Source of the DNA: Alcaligenes faecalis | Lineage (GTDB): Bacteria; Pseudomonadota; Gammaproteobacteria; Burkholderiales; Burkholderiaceae_B | Direction of reading: 5' to 3' | Assembly: GCF_041521385.1 (NCBI RefSeq) | Contig: NZ_CP168006.1 | Span: forward strand, 1,503,464-1,567,463 | DNA: 64,000 bases | Shown here: piece by piece, positions 28,730 to 39,034 of the stretch | How positions within the stretch are numbered: the first letter of the stretch is position 1 | Layout of the letters: every line of letters starts with the position of its first letter | The notes under the pieces: model-generated | Seen by the model: the letters and a program-made list of their open reading frames with translations, nothing else | Databases searched by the model: none | What the model was told of the DNA's origin: nothing | Made by a program: the position numbers and the translations under genes

Positions 28730-29115
28730 TTCCCGTCCTCCTCGGAATCCCTCAAACGCTCAATAAACGCGACATCGCGACGCAACTCGGACAAGGTGGC
28801 CGAAAAAGGAATCGGGCCGGTGGTCAGACGACGGCGTACGGCCAGGAACAAACCCACTCCCAAACCGGCATACAAAACGACCAGTACGCCCAAGGCCCAG
28901 TAACGATAGTCCGTAGGCCAGAAGTACAAAGCCAGCAACAAGCTGAAAACCAACACCGCCAGAGTGGAGAACAGCAGTGCGCCAAACACCATACTGAAAA
29001 TAGTGATCAGGCTCGCCTTTTGCTGACCCGCCTCCAGAGCAAACAGCTCCAGCCGGGTACTGACAGCCCCTATCAAGGTAGAACCAAGCTGACTGATAGT
29101 TTGCCTAAGCGCCAT
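28726..29115 (-). CDS. yqjE: YqjE-like inner-membrane protein (holin-X superfamily)
   Basis: A 129-residue protein with an N-terminal amphipathic helix (QTISQLGSTLIGAVSTRLEL) and two hydrophobic segments (about 38-66 and 71-94, ALLFSTLAVLVFSLLLALYF and ALGVLVVLYAGLGVGLFL). The C-terminus is charged and cytoplasmic in prediction. Pfam calls this family phage holin X / YqjE, but here it is a chromosomal gene in the yqjD-E-K order, so no phage origin is implied. It lies between yqjD, 158 bp upstream with two hairpins in the gap, and yqjK, which overlaps it. Confidence 0.85.
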   Translation of the reverse strand: MALRQTISQLGSTLIGAVSTRLELFALEAGQQKASLITIFSMVFGALLFSTLAVLVFSLLLALYFWPTDYRYWALGVLVVLYAGLGVGLFLAVRRRLTTGPIPFSATLSELRRDVAFIERLRDSEEDGK

Positions 29116-29138
29116 GATTTATCCCTGCTCTGCGACAT

Positions 29139-29212
29139 CTTGTCCTTGCTGGCAAGGACAAGAGCCTGGTTTCTAAAAGGCTGCCGATCTGGACGGCAAA
29201 GTCCAGATCGGC
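29139..29212 (-). other. Two tandem hairpins between yqjD and yqjE
   Basis: A 10-bp stem (CTTGTCCTTG with CAAGGACAAG, 29139-29162) and a perfect 12-bp stem (GCCGATCTGGAC with GTCCAGATCGGC, 29183-29212). On the minus strand the second is followed by AGCCTTTTAG, a weak T-run. They probably set the ratio of yqjD to yqjE-yqjK message by partial termination or RNA processing. Confidence 0.5.
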
Positions 29213-29273
29213 AAGGCTGCTTTTTATGCTGCTGCAGCCCCACAAAAGGCCCGCAGCGCAGAGCACAGACAGA

Positions 29274-29591
29274 TTAACGACGGCTGATCAGCATACCGAA
29301 CATCAGGCCCACAATACCGGCCACGCCAATCGCTTGCCAAGGCTTGTCATGGACATAATTGTCGGTTGCCTTGGCAGCACGCAGGCTGTGATCCACTACC
29401 GCTTCCTGGGCATCGTGCAAGGAATCCCGGGTCACGCGCAATGAGCGCAACGCTTTTTCACGCAGCTCACCGGCCTTATCGCCCGTGGCCTCGGCTGCTT
29501 CACGCATCAATTTTTCGGCCTCATCCAGGCTTGCTTTCACTTCCTCGATGAATTTGTCTCCGCTGTTTTCCACACTTTTCTTGGTAGCCAT
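29274..29591 (-). CDS. yqjD: YqjD/ElaB-type ribosome-associated membrane protein (DUF883)
   Basis: A 105-residue DUF883 protein. Residues 1-75 are a charged amphipathic helix (DEAEKLMREAAEATGDKAGE), and the C-terminus is a glycine-rich tail anchor (IGVAGIVGLMFGMLISRR) ending in a double arginine. Known family members tether ribosomes to the inner membrane in stationary phase and dampen growth. ATG at 29591 has AAGGAG 8 bases upstream; a longer reading from an upstream start is not needed. It is first of the yqjD-yqjE-yqjK set. Function by family; location by sequence. Confidence 0.9.
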   Translation of the reverse strand: MATKKSVENSGDKFIEEVKASLDEAEKLMREAAEATGDKAGELREKALRSLRVTRDSLHDAQEAVVDHSLRAAKATDNYVHDKPWQAIGVAGIVGLMFGMLISRR

Positions 29592-29736
29592 AAATAACTC
29601 CTTGCCGTTGAAAGGGACACGCGACAAATACGTATCGCCAAGTGAATGGCGCCATAGCAGCGCCGCACAAAATTCTTTAACCTGTTATGTCCAGGAGAAA
29701 GATACTCGGAGAACCTGTGACATGTTCATCACAGGC

Positions 29737-30453
29737 TTACTTCAGTTGGGTCACCTCTACCGTAGACGGTACACCGTTCTGAATGCTTTCTTGCTTCATG
29801 ACCATCTGCACATCCGGGCAATACCAATCGGTAACCTGGGAATTGATTCCCGGAATAGGCAGGCTGATGCCACTGAAACTGGCCTGGGTAGGCTCGATCT
29901 CGCGTTGATAGCGAATAGGCCAGCATTGGTAACTGCCCAATGCAGTCTGTATGGATTGTTGAGCGCCAACCGTCTTGGCACCAGTATGGATGCGCAAAAC
30001 ATTGGCCTGACTTCGCTTGTCCAGATTGATCTGAAAGCTCTGACGGGGGAAAGTCTGCCCGTCTTGCAGACCACCATGCTCGTAAGAGAACAGCCCCAGC
30101 AAACGCAGATCAAACGATCCCTGAACAGCTTGCAGACCACCACGGCCATCATCACGCTGGAAACGGGTGCGACCATCGCGCACGGTCATGACATAGTCAA
30201 TATTAGGCTTGCTGGCAGGCAAACCCGCCAAGGCCACACTCGCCTTGCCTTGCACGCGAGCCTGGCATTGATCACCACCCTGCTTTTTCACGTCGGAAAA
30301 CGCCAGATCCGCGCCCAAGGCCAGAAAACCCGAGCCCGTCAGTTGCACCTGTCCACCGTCACGCATGAAAGGAACATCGCACAAACCAGCCCGAGCCGAG
30401 CCCAGGCCCAACGTAAGCAACAGGGGAGCAGCCATCCAAGCATTCAGTTTCAT
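29737..30453 (-). CDS. Exported protein of unknown function
   Basis: A protein of about 238 residues with a clear signal peptide (MKLNAWMAAPLLLTLGLG, cleavage after ARA). The mature part has four cysteines (in GLCDVP, DQCQA, YQCWP and WYCPD), which suits two disulfide bonds in the periplasm. The pattern of alternating strands (VQLTGSGFLALGADLAF, then VMTVRDGRTRFQRD) suggests a beta-rich fold, loosely like DUF3108 proteins, but I do not recognise the family. An ATG six bases upstream (30459) is also possible. It lies downstream of upp on the same strand with about 100 bp between. Confidence 0.75.
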   Translation of the reverse strand: MKLNAWMAAPLLLTLGLGSARAGLCDVPFMRDGGQVQLTGSGFLALGADLAFSDVKKQGGDQCQARVQGKASVALAGLPASKPNIDYVMTVRDGRTRFQRDDGRGGLQAVQGSFDLRLLGLFSYEHGGLQDGQTFPRQSFQINLDKRSQANVLRIHTGAKTVGAQQSIQTALGSYQCWPIRYQREIEPTQASFSGISLPIPGINSQVTDWYCPDVQMVMKQESIQNGVPSTVEVTQLK

Positions 30454-30555
30454 AAGCATTCTGGGTTCAGTGAAACGTAGACTTAACGCTTTATTATGCC
30501 CATCCCCTCTAGTGTGCTGGCAAGGGATTGTAAAAAAGCACAACAAGTTCCGGAA

Positions 30556-31206
30556 TTACTCGTCGCCGTCCTGAACCTTCTGACGCGTACCAAAAATACG
30601 GTCACCCGCATCACCCAGGCCCGGCACAATATACCCATGCTCGTCCAGATGCTGATCAATGGACGCGGTATAGATATGGACATCAGGGTGATGTTTTTCA
30701 AGAGTGGCAATGCCCTCGGGGGCCGCCACCAACACCAGAGCACGAATATTCTTGCAGCCCGCTTTTTTCAGCAGATCGATCGTGGCGACCATGGAGCCGC
30801 CGGTTGCCAGCATGGGGTCGATAATCAGGGCCAGGCGCTGATCCAATTCGCCGACCAGACGCTCCAGATAGGTCTGGGCCTCAAAGGTTTCTTCATTTCG
30901 GGCGATACCGATCACACTGACCTTGGCGCCAGGAATCAAGTTCAACACCCCGTCCAACATGCCAATACCGGCACGCAAGATAGGGACAACCGTCACTTTC
31001 TTGCCAGCCAGCTTTTCCACTTCCACATTGCCACACCAGCCTTCAATCGTGGTGGGTTCCAGGGGCAAATCCTTGCAGGCCTCGTAGGTCAGCAAAGAGG
31101 CAATTTCCTGGGACATTTCACGGAAATTTTTTGTGCTCAGATCTGCCTTGCGCATCAAACCCAGTTTATGGCGGATTAATGGGTGACGTATTTCGTGTAT
31201 GGGCAT
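30556..31206 (-). CDS. upp: Uracil phosphoribosyltransferase
   Basis: A 216-residue type I phosphoribosyltransferase. [18 protein letters not shown] is the PRPP loop, and [15 protein letters not shown] and the C-terminal [12 protein letters not shown] bind uracil. It salvages uracil to UMP with [20 protein letters not shown] is the family start, so I used the ATG at 31206 over one five codons upstream. It is transcribed after dacB but separated from it by a terminator, so it probably has its own promoter. Confidence 0.96.
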   Translation of the reverse strand: MPIHEIRHPLIRHKLGLMRKADLSTKNFREMSQEIASLLTYEACKDLPLEPTTIEGWCGNVEVEKLAGKKVTVVPILRAGIGMLDGVLNLIPGAKVSVIGIARNEETFEAQTYLERLVGELDQRLALIIDPMLATGGSMVATIDLLKKAGCKNIRALVLVAAPEGIATLEKHHPDVHIYTASIDQHLDEHGYIVPGLGDAGDRIFGTRQKVQDGDE

Positions 31207-31234
31207 GATTGCTTCATTCAATTAGGGACTAACT

Positions 31235-31261
31235 AAAAACGGGGCTGCTGCACAGCAGCCC
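31235..31261 (-). terminator. Terminator after dacB
   Basis: GGGCTGCTG and CAGCAGCCC pair around a 2-base centre; on the minus strand the stem is followed by CGTTTTTAG. It separates dacB from upp. Confidence 0.75.
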
Positions 31262-31276
31262 GCACTATCGTGATCG

Positions 31277-32725
31277 TTAACGTACTGCCAACCACTTCAC
31301 CACCGAGTCAAAAAAGGGTCGGGCAGCAGCAGAACGTTCGTCATTGACCATCATGACGACAATATACCGCTTTCCGCTGGCTCCCAGCACGTAACCGGCC
31401 AGCGCGCGACTATCGCGTAGCGTTCCGGTTTTCAAGTGGGCACGGCCCTGAACCTCCTCATCGCGCAAGCGCGAACGCACCGTGCCATCCACACCGGAAA
31501 TCGCGAAGGAAGAAATGTACTCAGGCATCCAGTTCGAGCGCCAGGCGACTTTCAACATGTCGGCCATGCCGCCCGCTGTAACGCGTCCATTACGCGACAG
31601 GCCGGAACCATTGTCCACCGTCCAGCCAGCCGTGTTGACACCCTGGCGACCTAAAATTCCCATGACAGCCCGTTCACCACTCGCAACGGTCGCGCCCGGA
31701 CCGCTCATCTCTGCGCCCACGGTCAGCAAAATGGTCCGGGCCATCACGTTATTGCTTTGCTTATTAACAAGGCGAATCAAATCGGATAATGACCGCGAAT
31801 CATGCCAGGTAATTGCCTGGGCACGGGCAGGCACACGCCCTGTCTTGATATCCCGGGCCAAGGTGCCGCCCAGATCGCGCCACAGGCTACGAAACAGCTT
31901 GTCGAAAAATTCGGTTTGGGAATGCACCAGTCGGTACACGCTGAACTCACCGCAGGAGGCGGCAGCCTTGCCACTGACACGGACCACCATGCCCCCGGCC
32001 TCAGGCTGAATCTGGGTGCCAACCACGGGCGAACCCGGGCAGGTCGCCGTCGACCACTCGACTTCACCCTGAACGCGCACGCCCGGCAAGGGCGGGTCGA
32101 TAATCGCAACCCACTTACGCGCTTGGGTATCCGGCTGAAACACCAGTCGGGACGCCCCCAACCCCACCATCATGGCATCCGGGCTGGCGTTATAGGGGCG
32201 GTCGCCCGCATTATCGAAGTCGCCCGGATTGATGGTGACGTTACCGAAGATGGAACGATCCACAACAACTTCGGTCAGATTCTTCACTCCACGCAAACGA
32301 AGCTCACGCAACATGTCCCACAATTGCGGCACGGTCAAAAACGGATCGCCCCCCGCCTTGATATACAAAGGCCCTTTCAAGGTGCCTTGTTCATCCACTT
32401 GCAAGCCATTCTGGGCCATCAAGGTCGTGCGCCACGTGTATTCTGGCCCCAGCGCAGACAAACCTGCCCAGGTGCTGACCAGTTTCATTACCGAGGCGGG
32501 GTTGCGGGGCTCTTGGGCATTGACGCCAATCAGACGCGGGCCCTCGGCTTCGTCCACCACGATGGACAGGGATGATTGCGGCAAGCGGCTGGCATTCCAG
32601 ACCGAAGCCAGCTCGGGCGGCAAGGCCTGGGCCAAGGCTAACGATGCGCCTTGCACCATGAGCAAGGTGGCCAGGGCCACATGCTTGCAACGACTCAAAA
32701 CAGGCTTTGCCTTTAAAACGCCCAT
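31277..32725 (-). CDS. dacB: D-alanyl-D-alanine carboxypeptidase/endopeptidase (PBP4 type)
   Basis: A 482-residue class C low-molecular-mass penicillin-binding protein. A signal peptide covers about residues 1-32. The active-site motifs are SVMK (Ser78), SNN in KQSNNVMA, and KTG in HLKTGTLRDS; a large insert sits between the first two, as in PBP4. The enzyme trims or cross-link-cleaves peptidoglycan in the periplasm. It is a single transcription unit, divergent from queA and ended by a hairpin terminator. All three motifs are intact. Confidence 0.94.
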   Translation of the reverse strand: MGVLKAKPVLSRCKHVALATLLMVQGASLALAQALPPELASVWNASRLPQSSLSIVVDEAEGPRLIGVNAQEPRNPASVMKLVSTWAGLSALGPEYTWRTTLMAQNGLQVDEQGTLKGPLYIKAGGDPFLTVPQLWDMLRELRLRGVKNLTEVVVDRSIFGNVTINPGDFDNAGDRPYNASPDAMMVGLGASRLVFQPDTQARKWVAIIDPPLPGVRVQGEVEWSTATCPGSPVVGTQIQPEAGGMVVRVSGKAAASCGEFSVYRLVHSQTEFFDKLFRSLWRDLGGTLARDIKTGRVPARAQAITWHDSRSLSDLIRLVNKQSNNVMARTILLTVGAEMSGPGATVASGERAVMGILGRQGVNTAGWTVDNGSGLSRNGRVTAGGMADMLKVAWRSNWMPEYISSFAISGVDGTVRSRLRDEEVQGRAHLKTGTLRDSRALAGYVLGASGKRYIVVMMVNDERSAAARPFFDSVVKWLAVR

Positions 32726-32883
32726 GCCCTCGTCTCCAACAGATCAATTCAGGAAAGACCCAAGCATACCGAAAGAAAAACACCACGGATATGGCCGTTT
32801 CAGCAATCTGACGGCAAAGCGTTAAAATAGTCGGTTACCCCATCAGGCGCGGCCTTCTGGCCAGCGGCCCTTTACGACAAACC

Positions 32884-35081
<2,198 letters not shown>

Positions 35082-35089
35082 CACGCGGT

Positions 35090-35120
35090 TTGTGATGCCG
35101 CGATAAAGTGCCGCTACAAT
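35090..35120 (+). promoter_or_regulatory. Possible promoter of yajC-secD-secF
   Basis: TTGTGA, 19 bases, then TACAAT, ending about 50 bases before the yajC start. The spacer is long, so this is tentative. Confidence 0.35.
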
Positions 35121-35170
35121 ACACCGTTAGTTTTTGACAACCCACACAAAAAAATCCTCAGGAGCCCCAC

Positions 35171-35515
35171 ATGTCCGCTGTTGACATTCTGACTCTCATC
35201 CCCGCCCAGGCCGCTGCCGGTGGTGAAAATGCCTTGATGGGCATGCTGCCCATCATCTTGATGTTTGTTGTGCTGTACTTCTTGATGATTCGCCCTCAAA
35301 TGAAACGTCAGAAAGAACACCGCAATCTGGTGTCCAACCTGGCCAAAGGCGACGAAGTCATCACTTCCGGTGGTTTGCTGGGCAAAGTCAGCAAGGTTCA
35401 CGACAACTACCTGACCGTTGAAGTTGCCAACCTGACCGACAAACCGGTCGAAGTTCTGGTCCAACGTGTGGCCGTTACGACTGTTCTGCCCAAAGGCACC
35501 ATCAAGTCGCTGTAA
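35171..35515 (+). CDS. yajC: Preprotein translocase subunit YajC
   Basis: A 114-residue membrane protein with one transmembrane segment (about 24-42, LPIILMFVVLYFLMI) followed by RPQMKRQKEH and a soluble beta-rich domain (VTSGGLLGKVSKVHDNYLTV). It associates with SecDF in the inner membrane. An AGGAG lies 6 bases before the ATG. A UUCG-capped hairpin separates it from secD. Confidence 0.95.
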   Translation: MSAVDILTLIPAQAAAGGENALMGMLPIILMFVVLYFLMIRPQMKRQKEHRNLVSNLAKGDEVITSGGLLGKVSKVHDNYLTVEVANLTDKPVEVLVQRVAVTTVLPKGTIKSL

Positions 35516-35523
35516 TGCCTCCG

Positions 35524-35545
35524 ACCCCGGACTTCGGTCCGGGGT
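35524..35545 (+). other. Intercistronic hairpin between yajC and secD
   Basis: ACCCCGGAC-TTCG-GTCCGGGGT is a perfect 9-bp stem with a UUCG tetraloop. No T-run follows, so it is more likely an mRNA stability or processing element than a full terminator. Confidence 0.6.
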
Positions 35546-35575
35546 TGCCATTTCTGCACCCGTCGTAGATATCCC

Positions 35576-37447
35576 ATGAATCGTTATCCCCTCTGGAAAT
35601 ATGTCATCGTCTTGGTCGCGCTGGCGATCGGCCTGATCTATACCTTGCCCAATCTGTTTGGTGAATCTCCTGCTGTGCAGGTTTCCAGCGCCAAATCCAC
35701 AGTCCGGCTTGAAACCAGCCTGATCAGCCATGTTGAAGAGCTGCTCAAGCAAAACAATATTCCTACGACGGGCTCATATTTTGAGCAAAACGGACCCAGC
35801 GCCACCGCGCGTTTTCGTTTTGAGTCCACCGATGTTCAGCTCAAGGCCAAAGACCTGATTGAGCGCGAACTGAACAAGGACTCCCCTGCGACCGCTCCCG
35901 ACTACACCGTCGCTCTGAACCTGGTGTCCGCATCGCCTGCCTGGCTGACTGCATTGGGCGCGCACCCCATGCACCTGGGTCTGGACTTGCGCGGTGGCGT
36001 ACACTTCCTGCTGCAAGTCGATATGCAGGGCGCGCTACAAGCCCGCTACGACTCCATGGTGGCTGATGCCCGCAGCGTGCTGCGCGAAGCCAAGGTACCT
36101 GTTGGCAATATCGAACGCGATGGCCATTCTCTGCGCATAAGCTTTGCGTCAGCAGACGAGCGCGACCGCGCCCAGCCCGAAATGCGCCGCGCCCTGCCTG
36201 ACCTGGAGTTCACTCCTGCAGGCGATAATGGTTTGACTGCTCGTTTGACGGAAGCAGCCACCATTCAGGTGCAGACCAACGCACTTACCCAAAACATCAC
36301 CACCTTGCACAACCGCATCAACGAGCTGGGCGTGGCCGAGCCCGTTATTCAACAACAGGGTTCTGACCGCATCGTGGTGCAGTTGCCTGGGGTACAGGAT
36401 GTCGCGAAGGCCAAAGAAATTCTGGGCCGTACCGCCACACTGGAACTGCGCATGGTGGAAGACTCCCCCGCTGCCGTTGCTGCCTTGAACTCGGGCACTG
36501 TGCCCTTTGGCCTGGAGCGTTACACCGAACGTGGTGGTGCTCCCTTGCTGCTGCGCCGTCAGGTCATCCTGACCGGTGAGAACCTGCAGGACGCCCAACC
36601 CGGCCGCGACTCTCAAACTCAGCAACCCACCGTCAACCTGACGCTGGACAACAAGGGTTCGCGCATTTTCCGCGACATTACCCGCAACAACATCAACAAG
36701 CGCATGGCGATTGTGCTGTTTGAAAATGGCGTGGGTGAAGTGGTGACGGCTCCGGTTATCCGCAGCGAAATTCCTAACGGCCAGGTACAGATCAGCGGCA
36801 GCATGAATGCTCAGGAAGCCGCCGATATTTCCCTGCTGTTGCGTGCCGGTTCACTGGCCGCCCCCATGAGCATTATTGAAGAGCGCACCATTGGCCCCAG
36901 TCTGGGTGCCGACAATATTCGCCAAGGCTTCAATGCCACGCTGTACGGCTTTATTGCGATCGCCATCTTCATCATGCTGTATTACCACTTGATTGGCCTG
37001 TTCTCCACGATTGGCCTGACCTTCAACGTGCTCTTGCTGCTGGCGGTGCTGTCCATGCTGCAAGCGACCTTGACCTTGCCCGGTATTGCGGCCATTGCCT
37101 TGACACTGGGTATGGCCATTGACGCCAACGTGCTGATCAACGAGCGCATCCGCGAAGAATTACGCAATGGCGCCTCTCCGCAGCAAGCCATTCACCAAGG
37201 TTTTGACCGTGCCTGGGCCACTATTTTCGACTCCAATCTGACCAGTCTGATTGTGGGTGTTGCTTTGCTGGCCTTCGGCTCCGGTCCCATCCGTGGTTTT
37301 GCGGTGGTACATGTGATCGGTATTCTGACTTCCATGTTCTCTTCGGTGGTTGGGGTTCGAGCCCTGGTCAATCTCTGGTATGGCAACCGTCGTCGCCTGC
37401 AAGGGATTTCTATCGGCCAGGTCTGGAAGCCACAGGACAAGAAGTAA
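35576..37447 (+). CDS. secD: Protein translocase subunit SecD
   Basis: A 623-residue RND-superfamily protein with six predicted membrane segments: one at the N-terminus (about 8-26) and five after residue 450. The first periplasmic domain (about 30-440) contains HLGLDLRGGVHFLLQVD, the SecD signature. The last part has ALTLGMAIDANVLINERIRE in the fourth membrane segment. With SecF it uses the proton gradient to complete Sec-dependent export. It lies in the order yajC-secD-secF, separated from secF by 52 bp with a GNRA hairpin. Confidence 0.97.
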   Translation: MNRYPLWKYVIVLVALAIGLIYTLPNLFGESPAVQVSSAKSTVRLETSLISHVEELLKQNNIPTTGSYFEQNGPSATARFRFESTDVQLKAKDLIERELNKDSPATAPDYTVALNLVSASPAWLTALGAHPMHLGLDLRGGVHFLLQVDMQGALQARYDSMVADARSVLREAKVPVGNIERDGHSLRISFASADERDRAQPEMRRALPDLEFTPAGDNGLTARLTEAATIQVQTNALTQNITTLHNRINELGVAEPVIQQQGSDRIVVQLPGVQDVAKAKEILGRTATLELRMVEDSPAAVAALNSGTVPFGLERYTERGGAPLLLRRQVILTGENLQDAQPGRDSQTQQPTVNLTLDNKGSRIFRDITRNNINKRMAIVLFENGVGEVVTAPVIRSEIPNGQVQISGSMNAQEAADISLLLRAGSLAAPMSIIEERTIGPSLGADNIRQGFNATLYGFIAIAIFIMLYYHLIGLFSTIGLTFNVLLLLAVLSMLQATLTLPGIAAIALTLGMAIDANVLINERIREELRNGASPQQAIHQGFDRAWATIFDSNLTSLIVGVALLAFGSGPIRGFAVVHVIGILTSMFSSVVGVRALVNLWYGNRRRLQGISIGQVWKPQDKK

Positions 37448-37455
37448 AGCGCCGA

Positions 37456-37473
37456 GGCCGGTGCAAACCGGCC
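37456..37473 (+). other. Intercistronic hairpin between secD and secF
   Basis: GGCCGGT-GCAA-ACCGGCC is a perfect 7-bp stem with a GNRA tetraloop and no T-run. Like the yajC-secD hairpin it probably shapes the polycistronic message. Confidence 0.55.
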
Positions 37474-37499
37474 AGGCCCAACTACAGGCATAAAGCATC

Positions 37500-38438
37500 A
37501 TGGAATTTTTTCGTATTCACCGCACCATCCCGTTCATGCGCCATGCGTTGGTGCTGAACCTGATCAGTTTGCTGACGTTTATCGCAGCGGTTGTTTTCAT
37601 TATCTTGCGCGGCTTTCACCTGTCCATCGAATTTACGGGCGGTACGGTCATCGAAGTGCACTATCAGCAAACGGTTCAGGTTGAGGATGTGCGCCGCTCG
37701 GTTCAGTCTTTGGGCTATACCGATTTTCAGGTACAGAACTTTGGAACCTCGCAGGACATCATGATCCGCTTGCCCGTTCTGGACGGACAAGACTCGACCC
37801 AGCAAAGCGAACAAGTGCTCCAGGCCTTGAAGCAGCAACACTCAGATGTGGAGCTGCGCCGCGTGGAGTTCGTTGGCCCTCAAGTCGGACAGGAGTTGTT
37901 AAATAACGGCTTGATGGCTCTGGCCTTTGTGGTTGCCGGTATCTTGCTGTACCTGGGTTTTCGCTTTGAATGGAAGCTGGCACTGGCATGTGCGATTGCC
38001 AACTTGCACGACGTGGTCATCATTCTGGGCTTTTTCGCGTTCTTCCAGTGGGAATTCTCGCTGTCGGTGCTGGCCGGTGTGCTGGCGGTACTGGGTTACT
38101 CCGTGAACGAATCCGTTGTGGTGATGGATCGTATCCGCGAGAACTTCCGCAAGCAGCGCAAGATGTCAGTATCGGAAATTATTGACCTGTCCATTACCCA
38201 GAATATCTCGCGTACCATCATCACCCACGGTTCTACCCAGATGATGGTGCTGTCAATTCTCTTCTTCGGTGGCCCAACGCTACACAACTTCTCGCTGGCG
38301 CTGACCATCGGTATCTGGTTTGGCATCTACTCGTCTGTCTTCGTGGCGGCAGCCTTGTCTATGTGGCTCGGTGTCAAACGCGAAGACCTGATCAAACCAA
38401 TCAAGAAAGACGAAGGCGGCGAGGTTGTAGAAGGATAA
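37500..38438 (+). CDS. secF: Protein translocase subunit SecF
   Basis: A 312-residue SecF with six predicted transmembrane segments. The conserved IEFTGGTVIEV after the first segment and GYSVNESVVVMDRIRENFRK in the fourth and following loop are the SecF signatures. It works with SecD as a heterodimer. Its stop is followed by an intrinsic terminator, so it ends the yajC-secD-secF unit. Confidence 0.97.
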   Translation: MEFFRIHRTIPFMRHALVLNLISLLTFIAAVVFIILRGFHLSIEFTGGTVIEVHYQQTVQVEDVRRSVQSLGYTDFQVQNFGTSQDIMIRLPVLDGQDSTQQSEQVLQALKQQHSDVELRRVEFVGPQVGQELLNNGLMALAFVVAGILLYLGFRFEWKLALACAIANLHDVVIILGFFAFFQWEFSLSVLAGVLAVLGYSVNESVVVMDRIRENFRKQRKMSVSEIIDLSITQNISRTIITHGSTQMMVLSILFFGGPTLHNFSLALTIGIWFGIYSSVFVAAALSMWLGVKREDLIKPIKKDEGGEVVEG

Positions 38439-38465
38439 GTTGCTTCTTTAGTCGCTGTTAAAGAA

Positions 38466-38498
38466 AAGCCCGACATTGATGTGATGTCGGGCTTTTTT
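38466..38498 (+). terminator. Terminator after secF
   Basis: AAGCCCGACAT and ATGTCGGGCTT form an 11-bp stem with a 7-base loop, directly followed by a T-run. Confidence 0.9.
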
Positions 38499-38540
38499 GT
38501 TTCTGTAGCTTCTGGATCGCGGGGAATAGGGTGGCAGGCG

Positions 38541-38780
38541 TTTGTTTTATTGAGGGCCGGAGCAGGTCTGCTTGGCGGGTTATTCGCCCGTGCTGCGCAC
38601 GGATCCCCTTGTCAGAGGCCAAATGCGGGCGGGTCGTGAACTCGGAGCGCGGTTTGTCCCCCGGACAAACCGCAAGCGTGCTCCTCAAACAGCACGCCCC
38701 TTGCACCCCGCATCCAGCCTCCGCCCGCGGCGAACAACCTGACTCGCCCGCCGACCTGCTCCGGCCCTCAATAAAACAAA
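38541..38780. repeat. 240-bp element with perfect 27-bp terminal inverted repeats and an internal hairpin
   Basis: The left arm (38541-38567, begins TTTGTTTTATTGAGGGCC) is the exact reverse complement of the right arm (38754-38780). Inside, GCGGTTTGTCC and GGACAAACCGC form an 11-bp stem (38649-38673), which can be lengthened by GGAGC/GCTCC with bulges, so the element could fold into one long branched hairpin. It holds no plausible protein frame. It looks like a miniature inverted-repeat element or a structured intergenic repeat; no second copy is in this window. The arms carry T-rich and A-rich ends, so it could also end transcripts from both sides. Confidence 0.7.
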
Positions 38781-39034
38781 AAGAGGCTTACTGCTGCCAC
38801 CCTATATGTATCTGAAGGAATACTTCGGCACGACGGCTATACAGTGGGCGATACTGCGATGACAATATGGCAGAACCTTACTGCTGCAGCGGTTCCAGCG
38901 ATGTCTAGAGCGAATCTCATTTCCATCAGGCTGATAGAGCGTGTCGCCGCCATTCTCAGCGCACAAGTTGCAAGGATCGGATAAGTCACTACAAGCCGAC
39001 AGTGTGGGGAACGAAATGGTCGCAGACGACTTAA
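38781..39034. other. Intergenic stretch without recognisable gene
   Basis: Between the inverted-repeat element and map I see no convincing gene. A minus-strand frame of 79 codons (38802-39041, GTG start overlapping the map stop, with cysteines in SDPCNLC) is open but has no recognisable domain and is probably chance. Confidence 0.4.

Noticed and set aside
28726..29115. Phage holin
   Set aside because: The YqjE family is named holin X in databases, but the gene is in the chromosomal yqjD-E-K order with no phage genes nearby.
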